Shown one piece after another: positions 1 through 7,222 of a stretch of 44,498 bases of DNA. The DNA lies in the NCBI RefSeq assembly GCF_023716925.1, contig NZ_JAMQQG010000046.1, positions 34,227 through 78,724 on the forward strand, written 5' to 3'. Source of the DNA: Frankia sp. R82. Its GTDB lineage: Bacteria; Actinomycetota; Actinomycetes; Frankiales; Frankiaceae. The position numbers and the translations under genes are program-made. Under the pieces are notes generated by a model. The model was not told the DNA's origin and made no database searches. It saw only the letters and a program-made list of their open reading frames with translations. Position 1 is the stretch's first letter. Each line of letters starts with the position of its first letter.

Positions 1-97
1 CCGGGCGGCCGCCGCGCGCCCCCCCGCCCGCCCCCCCCCCCCCGCCCCCCCCCCCCCCCCCCCGCCCGCCCCCCCCCCCGCCCCCCCCCCCCCCGCG
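1..97. repeat. C-rich low-complexity tract
   Basis: The first 97 bases are almost pure cytosine with scattered guanines, in runs of up to about 20 C. No reading frame here is credible. Such a tract at a sequence end can be a sequencing or assembly artefact at a contig edge, or a genuine homopolymer-rich spacer. Its true length should be treated as unreliable. Confidence 0.8.
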
Positions 98-505
98 GGA
101 GTCACCGGTTTCGCCATCGCTCCTGCCCCCGCCGCATCGGTTGGTATCGTCATAGGACCCACACTAGACGAGTGGCTCCGATGCCGCGTCAGCGCCCGTG
201 AGCGCTCAGGGTGCGGAGCCATGGCAGGTGATCTTCCAGGCCCATCCGCGTCCACCAGCGTCCGCCGGCTGCGGTCCCCGCCGGGCCGGTAACCCCGGTT
301 GCTATCTGATGGGGAGGAGCCCGCGGCGGTGCGGGCCCGATCCAGGCCCGGCCAGGGCCGGAACGGTGTACGGGTGAAACTCGATTTCGGGAATGGTCAG
401 GATTCCGTCGGCGCGGGCGTCCGCAGCGGCGGCCAACACGGCGATGTACCAGCGCATCCCGGCCGGATGCACCGGCACATCCGACCGAACAGGCAGGTCC
501 GGCAG
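98..505. other. Non-coding stretch upstream of small membrane protein
   Basis: About 400 bases in which I see no recognisable gene. Open frames exist on both strands, but their translations are Arg/Gly/Pro-rich shadow sequence. In-frame starts upstream of the membrane protein exist at 467 (ATG) and 299 (TTG), but the added residues are basic, low in hydrophobicity and resemble no domain, so I treat them as untranslated. Confidence 0.5.
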
Positions 506-922
506 ATGCACTGGGCAGATCTGGCCGGACGGCTGGCGGTGGCCGCGCTGCTGGCCTTCAGTGGCTACATCCATCTGGATCTCTACCGGACGGGATACCG
601 GGTCATTCCCAAGGTCGGCACGATGTTTCTGGTTCAGGAAAGCGCCTCGTTCGCGGTGGCGTTCCTGCTGCTCATCAGCGGATCGTTCGTGCTGCGGCTG
701 GGGGCGGCCGGCCTCGCGGGCGGAGCGCTGGTCGGATTCTGGCTGTCGCGAACGGTGGGCGTCTTCGGTTTCACCGAGCGCGGCCTGAACCCGTCGCCGG
801 ATGCTCTGAACAGCATTCTCGCCGAGGTCGGCGTCCTGGTCATCCTCGCCGTGATGTTCGCGCCCGTAGCGATCCGCTGGCTGCGACACCGTGCTGCCAC
901 CAGCACACCCACTATCGTCTGA
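506..922 (+). CDS. Small four-helix integral membrane protein, unknown function
   Basis: A 138-residue protein with about four hydrophobic segments: near residues 9-25, 40-60, 63-82 and 104-123. A short polar loop with GLNPSPDALN lies between the last two, and the tail is basic (RWLRHR). The first helix carries a polar GYIHLDLY motif, and a glutamate in FLVQES begins the second. The overall look is like small DoxX-type or other uncharacterised actinobacterial membrane proteins, but I cannot assign a family. The start was chosen at ATG 506 because it immediately precedes the first helix. An in-frame ATG at 467 would add 13 basic residues, and there is no clear ribosome site for either. It stands alone, followed by 300 non-coding bases. 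Confidence 0.6.
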   Translation: MHWADLAGRLAVAALLAFSGYIHLDLYRTGYRVIPKVGTMFLVQESASFAVAFLLLISGSFVLRLGAAGLAGGALVGFWLSRTVGVFGFTERGLNPSPDALNSILAEVGVLVILAVMFAPVAIRWLRHRAATSTPTIV

Positions 923-1226
923 CCGCTCCCACCACCTCGGCCCGAACCGCCCACCGCCATCGCTCGGACAGTCCCCGGCGCAGCCCGGACAACCCACAAC
1001 GGCCTGACGGGCCGCGTCGGCGGGTTATCGGAGCACAGGTGGAGGGCTGATACGGGATTTGGGCCTGAACTCCTCGATTACCCCTCCACGTGTCACAGCG
1101 GCAGGCGGGTTCCTCGGGGTTGTGGTCGATGGGCGGATGAGACGCCGCGGAGTGTCTGCCGTTGGCAGATCCGCGGACGGCGCAACCGCCTGGCGGCGCC
1201 GGTGGGAGCCTCCTACCGTTCGCCAC
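923..1226. other. Intergenic stretch before the MBL hydrolase
   Basis: About 300 bases with no convincing gene on either strand. It presumably holds the promoter of the downstream metallo-hydrolase. I see no strong terminator hairpin and no consensus promoter. Confidence 0.4.
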
Positions 1227-1979
1227 ATGAGCGCCGTCCCTCGCAGCAACGCGACGAGCCCGGTGGGCATGACGAGGCTGCTGCCGAGTCTGTGTTTTCT
1301 GCGGTTCCCGGTCGGGCACGTCTACCTCTGGCTCGACGACGACGGCCTGACGCTCGTCGACTGCGGCGTCGCCGGCTCCGGTGCCCGGATCGCCGCCGGG
1401 ATCCGCAGCCTCGGCCGCGATCCGGCGGACGTGCGCCAGCTCGTCCTCACCCACTTCCACCACGACCATGTGGGTGCGGCCAACGAGATCGCCGCCTGGG
1501 GCGACATCACCATCTGCGCCCATCGAGAGGACGCGCCCGTGATCCGCGGCGAGGTACCCGGCGCCCCACCGGTCCTGCTCGACTGGGAGCGTCCGATCTT
1601 CGCCCAGGTCACCGCCGCCACCGGCGGCACCATCGGCTCCGCGGCACCGGTGCGCGTCGACCGCGAACTGGACGACGGAGACACCCTCGATCTCGGCGGC
1701 CAGTATGCCCAGGCCGTCGCCGTCCCCGGCCACACCCCCGGCAGCGTCGCCCTGCACCTGCCCGACCACGGTGTCCTGTTCACCGGCGACACCGTCGCCC
1801 GCGCCCCCGACGGCCAGGTCATCCTCGGCGCCTTCAACATCGACCACGCCACCGCCCTCGACTCCCTGCGCCGCCAGGCCGACCTCAACCCCGAAATCGC
1901 CTGCTTCGGCCACGGCGACCCCGTCACCGCCGACGCCGGCACCGCCCTCCGCCACGCCCTCGCCCGCCACCTGCACTGA
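1227..1979 (+). CDS. MBL-fold metallo-hydrolase
   Basis: A 250-residue metallo-beta-lactamase-fold hydrolase, probably cytosolic. The metal-binding motif THFHHDH sits at residues 75-81 (H76, H78, D80, H81). The third-site histidine is H169 in PGHTPGS, the bridging aspartate is D188 in FTGDTV, and the last histidine is H229 in CFGHGD, so the binuclear zinc site is complete. The N-terminus begins with the usual beta strands (FPVGHVYLWLDDDGLTLVDCG). Length and order fit the glyoxalase II-like/MBL hydrolase group; the substrate cannot be read from sequence. ATG 1227 was chosen because it gives the normal N-terminus. An open frame reaches upstream to 1059, but that extension has no family features. 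The stop lies about 10 bases from a decayed SDR remnant on the other strand. Confidence 0.85.
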   Translation: MSAVPRSNATSPVGMTRLLPSLCFLRFPVGHVYLWLDDDGLTLVDCGVAGSGARIAAGIRSLGRDPADVRQLVLTHFHHDHVGAANEIAAWGDITICAHREDAPVIRGEVPGAPPVLLDWERPIFAQVTAATGGTIGSAAPVRVDRELDDGDTLDLGGQYAQAVAVPGHTPGSVALHLPDHGVLFTGDTVARAPDGQVILGAFNIDHATALDSLRRQADLNPEIACFGHGDPVTADAGTALRHALARHLH

Positions 1980-1990
1980 CTTGCCTTCCG

Positions 1991-2270
1991 GATGATGTTG
2001 ATGATGCGACCACCGCTGCCGGTGCGGTGCACGGTCGCGACGGCGGCCCGGCAGCCGGTGAGCAGGCCGAGTACGTTGACCTCGCACATCGCCCGGTCCT
2101 CGTCGAGGATGGGGCGGTTGCTGGCGACGCCGGCGTTGTCGACCATCACGTCCAGCCGGCCCGCCCGGTCGGCGATGTGGTCTACCAGCGCCGTGCACGC
2201 GTCCGTGCGGCGGCAACACCCGAGGCCCGCCCGGACCTGGTCCGCGAGCTCAAGGCCGCCTCCGCGGCTG
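1991..2270 (-). pseudogene. Remnant of a short-chain dehydrogenase (SDR)
   Basis: Read on the minus strand, the stretch contains a clear SDR middle section: ALVDHIADRAGRLDVMVDNAG, followed by the helix with NVLGLLTGCRAAV, then GGRIINI. These correspond to the conserved NNAG motif (here DNAG) and the beta-5 strand of classical SDRs. Missing are the N-terminal glycine-rich cofactor motif (TGxxxGIG), the YxxxK catalytic pair and everything after it. No start codon with a ribosome site precedes the fragment, and beyond 1991 the frame runs into the antisense of the MBL gene. Upstream of the NNAG region weak SDR-like sequence (LELADQVRAG) continues to about 2270. I interpret this as a deletion remnant truncated at both ends. 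Confidence 0.6.
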
Positions 2271-2347
2271 CTGGGACATCCTGCGACGAGATCCCGACCT
2301 CAGCTCGACCCCCGACCCTGCTCCCACTCCCACTGCGGGTCCCCATG

Positions 2348-2381
2348 CGGTTTCCGGTTCGGTTCCCGATTCGGTTTCCGG
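2348..2381 (+). repeat. Short GGTTTCCGG-type direct repeats
   Basis: The motif CGGTTTCCGG, or close variants (CGGTTCCCG), occurs about three times in 34 bases, between the SDR remnant and the MmcQ gene. It is a small imperfect tandem repeat in a non-coding stretch. No function can be assigned. Confidence 0.4.
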
Positions 2382-2447
2382 CCATCCGAAAGGGATCAGG
2401 CCGTAGCCTCGTCGCACACCAGGTGTTCATGCGGGGAGGGACGTGCG

Positions 2448-2810
2448 GTGGCTGACGTCGAGGATGTGTGCCGACTGGCGCTGGCATTGCCGGGGGTCGA
2501 GGAGATCCACAGCGAGGGCTTCGACTTCCGGGTGGGCGGCAAGGGGTTCGTCTGGTCGTATCCGGAGCGCCTGCCAGGACAGCCGCGGCGGATCCGGACC
2601 GATGTCGCCGTGCTCTACGTCGGTGACGAGGCCGAGAAGCAGGCTCTGCTGCGCGGCGAACCCGATCTGTTCTTCACCACCCCCGGCTACGACGGCCTCC
2701 CGCTGGTGATGTGCCGCCTGGCCGCGGTGGACGTCGACCGGCTGACCGAACTCGTCATGGATGCCTGGCGGATGCGCGCCCCGGACGAGCTCACCGCCGA
2801 ACTCACCTAG
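2448..2810 (+). CDS. MmcQ/YjbR family DNA-binding-fold protein
   Basis: A 120-residue protein matching the MmcQ/YjbR (CyaY-like fold) family. It opens with the typical VCRLALALPGVEE helix, then a strand region with FDFRVGGKGFVW, the central EAEKQALL helix, and the hallmark FFTTPGYDGLPLVMCRL near residues 78-94, ending in the DELTELVMDAWRMRAP-like C-terminal helix. Members are small cytosolic proteins with a double-wing fold sometimes proposed to bind DNA; no precise role is established. GTG 2448 was chosen as the start because a strong GGGGAGGG ribosome site lies 8 bases upstream and the family N-terminus begins here. It stands alone, convergent with the SHOCT gene. Confidence 0.85.
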   Translation: MADVEDVCRLALALPGVEEIHSEGFDFRVGGKGFVWSYPERLPGQPRRIRTDVAVLYVGDEAEKQALLRGEPDLFFTTPGYDGLPLVMCRLAAVDVDRLTELVMDAWRMRAPDELTAELT

Positions 2811-3123
2811 GGTGCATCCCGTGGATCTTCGATCACCCCCGCCATCCACACGTGGCCACCGCGGAACCACCAGACGCGCCCCTGGCAGCGCTGTTGCCGC
2901 CGTACCCGGAGTCATCCCCCGAACCGTGGTCGCTCAGCCCGGCTATCACCGTGCCCAGCAACCACACATCACCCCCCGACCCCCCACTCCCCCGATCGCA
3001 ACGGCCCCCGGTCCACGAAAAACGGCCTGGCGCTCACCGCCGAGACGGCGTGGCGCTGCGCACCACTGAGACCACGTGGCGCTGCGCACCGCCGAGACCG
3101 CATCGCGGCCCTGCCCTTGCCGG
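2811..3123. other. Intergenic region between convergent genes
   Basis: A 313-base gap between convergent MmcQ and SHOCT genes. It is C- and CA-rich in its first half and carries tandem repeats near 3042-3102. No gene is recognisable, and I see no classical hairpin terminator. Confidence 0.5.
3042..3102 (+). repeat. 26-bp tandem repeat, two copies plus partial
   Basis: Two adjacent 26-base units (3042-3067 and 3068-3093) share the core CGTGGCGCTGCGCACC and both begin GAGAC. A third partial unit starts at 3094. The array sits just downstream of the SHOCT gene stop, between convergent genes. It may contribute to transcript ends, but no function is shown. Confidence 0.65.
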
Positions 3124-4119
3124 TTACAGGCGGGCGAGGAGCTCGGCCTTCTTGGCGGCGAATTCGGCGTCCGTGAGCAGACCACGTTGGTGCAGGTCAC
3201 CGAGCCGCTCGATCGTCGCCAGAATCGCCTCCGCAGCCACGTCCGCGCCAGCGACGCCGGTCGCAGCCGCAGACCCGGGCGGGCTCACGACCACCGGGCG
3301 GGCAGGGTCGGCCAGGTCCGGGGCGGACTGTGGAGCCGGAGCCGGAGCCGGAGCCGGAGGCGGGGGTGCGGACGGGTCGGGGGCAGCGGGGCCTGCCAGT
3401 GGGAGGCTGTCCACGGCGAAGGTGCCGTGTTGGCTGGTGAACACCAAGGTGCCTGGGCGTCCACCCTGTTGCTGTTGCACGCCGCCCACACGGCAGTCGC
3501 CCGTGTCGTAGATCCTGACCGGACCACCGTCGCGTTGGACGACCAGCCGCCGCGCGCCCGGGAAGACCGCGTACCGGGAGTCGTTCTGGCTGCCACTGGA
3601 GCTGGGTTGCCCCAGCTCACCAGGCCACCAGCCGCCCAGGTTCGTCGGACGGACCCCGCCGGGCTGCCCCGCGCTGAAACCAGCGGAGCCACCGAAACCG
3701 GCGAAGCCCACGGAGCCACCGAAACCGGCGGAGCCCGCGGAGCCCGCGGAGCCACCGAAACCGGCGGAGTCCGCGGAGCCGGCAGGACCCGCAAAGCCGG
3801 CATCGGATGATGTGGCACCGGTCGGCGGCGCCGGGTTCGCGGACTCGAACAGCTCGGTCGAGGCCAGCAGTGCCGACAGCTGCGCGGCGAGACCACTCAC
3901 CTTGGCCTGCAGGCCGGTGTTGAACATGTCGCCGATCATCGTCATGCCACCGGCCATCCACTGGCCGCTGCCGCCGAGCTCGGGATGGGTGAACTGGGCC
4001 TGGCTGCCGTTGCCCAGCAGCACCGCCGCCAGCAGCGTGCGTACCGCGTCGGTACTCACGCCGTATCGGTCGGCGAGATCGGCGACGGCCTGCTCGCCCT
4101 GAGCGCTCAGCCTGCGCAT
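3124..4119 (-). CDS. SHOCT-domain protein with Gly/Phe-rich linker
   Basis: A 331-residue protein. Residues 1-90 form a helical region that opens with ADLADRYGVSTDAVRTLLAAV, resembling a helix-turn-helix. Residues 105-155 are a low-complexity linker of repeated (A/S)GFGGSAG units. Residues 182-240 form a beta-rich segment (RLVVQRDGGPVRIYDTGDCRV...). A proline-alanine run (PAPAPAPAP) encoded by GGAGCC-type hexamers follows. The last 32 residues are a SHOCT domain (IERLGDLHQRGLLTDAEF..KKAELLARL). SHOCT domains are short C-terminal oligomerisation modules found in many bacterial proteins. The start is ATG 4119, with GAGGAG upstream on the minus strand. An upstream frame to 4248 belongs to the neighbouring pseudogene. 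No catalytic residues are visible and the function is unknown. Confidence 0.8.
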   Translation of the reverse strand: MRRLSAQGEQAVADLADRYGVSTDAVRTLLAAVLLGNGSQAQFTHPELGGSGQWMAGGMTMIGDMFNTGLQAKVSGLAAQLSALLASTELFESANPAPPTGATSSDAGFAGPAGSADSAGFGGSAGSAGSAGFGGSVGFAGFGGSAGFSAGQPGGVRPTNLGGWWPGELGQPSSSGSQNDSRYAVFPGARRLVVQRDGGPVRIYDTGDCRVGGVQQQQGGRPGTLVFTSQHGTFAVDSLPLAGPAAPDPSAPPPPAPAPAPAPQSAPDLADPARPVVVSPPGSAAATGVAGADVAAEAILATIERLGDLHQRGLLTDAEFAAKKAELLARL

Positions 4120-4132
4120 GGTCGTCTCCTCA

Positions 4133-4575
4133 TCAGGCCCGCAGGAGGGTGACGGGACGGCCGGCGGGGCTCGTGATGGCCGTGATCGTGGTGCGATCGG
4201 TGATCGGCGGTGCGTCGGGGCGGCTGTCGAACACGACGAGGATGCCATGGTCGAGGCCGAGGCGCTCCAGGTATCCGTCGAGCTGGCGCAGCCCGGCCGG
4301 CAGGGGACCGGCCTGGCCCGTCCGGCGCTACCTGCAGTGCCAATGCCTCGCGCTGCCAGTGACGTTTTCCGTCCGGCGACGTCCAGGGCCAGCGGACGAG
4401 CAGATCGATCCAGCCACGACCGACGCCGTACTCACGACCGACATAGCCGCCGCCGTTCACGACCCGCAGCAGGAAGCCCCTGACGACCAGCTGGCGCGCG
4501 GCCTCGAGCGGCAACAGGCGCTTCACCGGGACAGCGGAGATGCCAGGCTGGCCAGGACTGCCGGGTCAGGCGGCC
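4133..4575 (-). pseudogene. Frameshifted C-terminal remnant of an AAA-ATPase/PD-(D/E)XK-type protein
   Basis: On the minus strand the first frame reads LPLEAARQLVVRGFLLRVVNGGGYVGREYGVGRGWIDLL and WQREALALQV. This is the C-terminal nuclease-like domain found behind P-loop ATPases of the DUF1703 type, where GRxRIDLL and ExK-like strands are expected. About 50 bases later the alignment jumps to another frame: LRQLDGYLERLGLDHGILVVFDSRP, then PPITDRTTITAITSPAGRPVTLLRA and a stop at 4133-4135. An in-frame stop lies just upstream near 4580, and no ATPase domain precedes it. The gene is therefore both truncated and frameshifted. Its end lies 13 bases from the SHOCT start. Confidence 0.65.
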
Positions 4576-5082
4576 TCGACGCCCATCCGGGCGGCATGAC
4601 CTCACGTGACCTCGGACCGCGATGCCCGAGACGCACAGCTGCCGGCGGCCAGCCGGACGGCGAAACCCCTGGTCACCAGGCCGGAAAACAAACCGACCCG
4701 GCAGGGTTTCCAGGCGCCGACCGGAAAGAAACGAATGCCGGTGTGGGGACAACCACAAAGCATCGGCCGGCCGGAAGGTGCGGGACCCGATGGTGGGGGC
4801 GGCCGGCCGGGACCTTCTACGCTGAATCGGTGTGCCGGATTTCCTTCGGGCGTGGGACGTCCGACAAGGCCGAGGAAACAGGCCCGTGGATAGCGTGACG
4901 TGCGCCGGCAGGTTTCTCGGCCGGTGCGCCGAGCCGGGCGGCGCGGGGCCGTCTGACCGCCGGGCCCGTCCCCGCTGGCGATAACGACACATTGATTGTG
5001 GCTGCCCGGCGGCGGTCGTGACACCCGAAGCCGGGGCCGCGTACGCCAATGCCGGCAGCGGCATCACCATCGGGAGCGGAAT
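4576..5082. other. Upstream region of ctaD
   Basis: About 500 bases without a recognisable gene. Open frames on both strands give only Arg/Pro/Gly-rich shadow translations. The region should hold the ctaD promoter, but I see no clear consensus hexamers. Confidence 0.4.
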
Positions 5083-6798
5083 GTGACACTTGTGCACGAT
5101 ACGCCGGCCGGGCACGCCGACCCGCCGGCAAACGACGCCCCACCCAAGGCCCTGGGGTCGCTGCTGCACTACCTGCGGACGACGTCGCACAAGGACATCG
5201 CGGTGATGTACACCCTGACGTCGCTTGTCTACTACGCGTTCGCGGGTGTGCTGGCCATGATCATCCGGGCCGAGCTCGCTCAGCCCGGACTGCAGTTCGT
5301 GTCAAACGAGCAGTACAACCAGATCTTCACCATGCACGGCACGCTGATGCTGCTGATGTTCGCGACACCGATCGCCTTCGCGTTCGCGAACTACCTGATT
5401 CCGCTGCAGATCGGCGCGCCGGACGTGGCGTTCCCGCGACTCAACGCGCTGTCGTTCTGGTTCTTCTTCTTCGGCAGCCTGACGGTCATCACGGGCTTTC
5501 TCACCCCCAGCGGCGCCGCGTCGTTCGGCTGGTTCGCCTACGCACCGCTGTCGAACGAGGCCTACTCGCCGGGGCTCGGCAGCGACCTGTGGCTGGTGGG
5601 ACTGACCGTCTCGGGTCTGGGGACCATCCTGGGCGCGGTCAACTTCATCACGACGATCCTGTGCCTGCGGGCGCCGGGTATGACGATGTTCCGGCTGCCG
5701 ATCTTCACCTGGAACGTGCTGGTGACGTCGATCCTGGTACTGATCGCCTTCCCGGTACTGGCCGCGGCGCTCATCGCGCTGGAATGTGACCGCCGGTTCG
5801 GCTCGCACATCTTCGACGCGGCCAACGGCGGGTCGATCCTGTGGCAGCACCTGTTCTGGTTCTTCGGGCATCCCGAGGTCTACATCATCGCCCTACCGTT
5901 CTTCGGGATCATCACCGAGATTCTCCCGGTGTTCTCCCGCAAGCCGCTGTTCGGCTACAAGGGCCTGGTGTACGCGACCATCGGCATCGGCGGCCTGTCG
6001 ATCGCGGTGTGGGCGCACCACATGTACGTCACCGGGGCGGCGCTGCTGCCGTTCTTCTCGATCCTGACGTTCCTGATCGCGGTGCCGACCGGCGTGAAGT
6101 TCTTCAACTGGATCGGCACGCTGTGGCGGGGCCAGCTCACCTTCGAGCCGCCGATGATGTTCGCCATCGGCTTCCTGGTGACGTTCCTGTTCGGCGGTCT
6201 CACCGGCGTTCTGCTGTCCAGCCCGCCGGTCGACTTCCACGTCAGTGACAGCTACTTCGTGGTCGGCCACTTCCACTACGTCGTCGCCGGCCTGCTGTTC
6301 GCCGGGTTCGCCGGAATCTACTTCTGGTTCCCGAAGGTCACCGGCCGCATGATCAACACCCGGCTCGCCAAGATTCACTTCTGGACGATGCTGGTCGGTT
6401 TCCATTCGACGTTCCTGGTCGACCACTGGCTCGGGGTCAAGGGCATGCCGCGCCGCTACGCCGACTACTCGGCGCAGGACGGGTTCTCCACCCTGAACAT
6501 GATCTCCTCGCTGGGCAGCGTGATTCTGGCGCTGTCCACCCTGCCGTTCCTGCTGAATCTCTACATCTCGTACCGCAAGGGCCCGATCGTGCGGGTCGAC
6601 GACCCGTGGGGTTTCGGGAACTCGCTGGAGTGGGCGACCTCCTGCCCGCCGCCGCGGCACAACTTCACCACGCTGCCGCGGATCCGCTCCGAGCGCCCCG
6701 CGTTCGACCTCCACTACCCCGAACTCGCCGGCGACGTGGACTTCCACGCCACCCCCGAGTTCACTCCGGCCCCCAACAAAAGGGGCCTCAGTTCCTGA
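5083..6798 (+). CDS. ctaD: Cytochrome c oxidase subunit I (aa3-type)
   Basis: A 571-residue, 12-helix membrane protein, the catalytic subunit of the heme-copper oxidase that reduces O2 at the end of the respiratory chain and pumps protons. All key residues are visible: low-spin heme ligand H85 in FTMHGTLML, CuB ligand H263 with the cross-linked tyrosine Y267 (GHPEVY), CuB ligands H312-H313 (WAHHMY), and heme ligands H396 and H398 in VVGHFHYVV. The length is normal for actinobacterial CtaD. GTG 5083 was chosen because GGGAG lies about 7 bases upstream and homologues begin near here. The gene is not accompanied by ctaC or ctaE, which is common for actinobacterial ctaD copies. A strong hairpin terminator follows 36 bases after the stop. 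Confidence 0.97.
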   Translation: MTLVHDTPAGHADPPANDAPPKALGSLLHYLRTTSHKDIAVMYTLTSLVYYAFAGVLAMIIRAELAQPGLQFVSNEQYNQIFTMHGTLMLLMFATPIAFAFANYLIPLQIGAPDVAFPRLNALSFWFFFFGSLTVITGFLTPSGAASFGWFAYAPLSNEAYSPGLGSDLWLVGLTVSGLGTILGAVNFITTILCLRAPGMTMFRLPIFTWNVLVTSILVLIAFPVLAAALIALECDRRFGSHIFDAANGGSILWQHLFWFFGHPEVYIIALPFFGIITEILPVFSRKPLFGYKGLVYATIGIGGLSIAVWAHHMYVTGAALLPFFSILTFLIAVPTGVKFFNWIGTLWRGQLTFEPPMMFAIGFLVTFLFGGLTGVLLSSPPVDFHVSDSYFVVGHFHYVVAGLLFAGFAGIYFWFPKVTGRMINTRLAKIHFWTMLVGFHSTFLVDHWLGVKGMPRRYADYSAQDGFSTLNMISSLGSVILALSTLPFLLNLYISYRKGPIVRVDDPWGFGNSLEWATSCPPPRHNFTTLPRIRSERPAFDLHYPELAGDVDFHATPEFTPAPNKRGLSS

Positions 6799-6834
6799 CC
6801 ACTGTTTCCGCACGACACCCGGCACGCGCCGGTG

Positions 6835-6869
6835 AACCGCCCCGGTCTCCTGGTGGGACCGGGGCGGTT
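6835..6869 (+). terminator. Intrinsic terminator of ctaD
   Basis: A perfect 13-bp stem, AACCGCCCCGGTC pairing with GACCGGGGCGGTT, with a 9-base loop, starting 36 bases after the ctaD stop. A short T run (TTTT at about 6874) follows. This is a strong GC-rich hairpin typical of actinobacterial transcript ends. Confidence 0.85.
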
Positions 6870-6959
6870 CGCGTTTTCCGCCCGCCGACGAGGGTCGCCG
6901 ACCACCGCCGGCGGGCGGGAAACCGATGCCGGCGAGCCGACGGTCCGTTGCGGCTACGC

Positions 6960-7157
6960 TCAGCGGTCACGCCAGTGCGGTGTGCGCTTCTTCGGGAACG
7001 CGCGGGTGCCCTCGTCGGAGTCGTCGCTGGTGAGCAGGTCGTCGACCGATCGTCCCGGGTGGTCGGGCTCGCCGATGCGCTCCGAGAACTGTCCGGCACC
7101 CACGATCACGGGGGTTCGGGGATCCCGCGCGTCCGTCCCGGGACTCCGCCGTGTCAT
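6960..7157 (-). pseudogene. Chimeric remnant: thiolase N-terminus joined to enoyl-CoA hydratase C-terminus
   Basis: A 65-residue minus-strand frame. Residues 13-38 (PRTPVIVGAGQFSERIGEPD) match the N-terminal strand and loop of acetyl-CoA acetyltransferases (thiolase-like, xTPVIVGxGQ). Residues 44-65 (SDDSDEGTRAFPKKRTPHWR) match the C-terminal tail of crotonase-fold enoyl-CoA hydratases, where (S/T)xDxxEGxxAFxEKRxPxW is the rule. The join is near residue 40. The simplest explanation is a deletion that removed most of a thiolase gene and most of a following hydratase gene while keeping the frame. It could still be translated, but neither active site is present. It sits divergently, 65 bases upstream of the aldehyde dehydrogenase. 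Confidence 0.5.
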
Positions 7158-7222
7158 AGGTAGCAAACTAACGACCGGACACCCCGACGGCTGAGGATCA
7201 CGAGCGAGGCAGAGGACAGGAC

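Noticed and set aside
1322-1975. Continuation of the SDR remnant frame across the MBL gene
   Set aside because: Beyond position 1991 SDR similarity ends; the rest is the antisense of an intact metallo-hydrolase gene.
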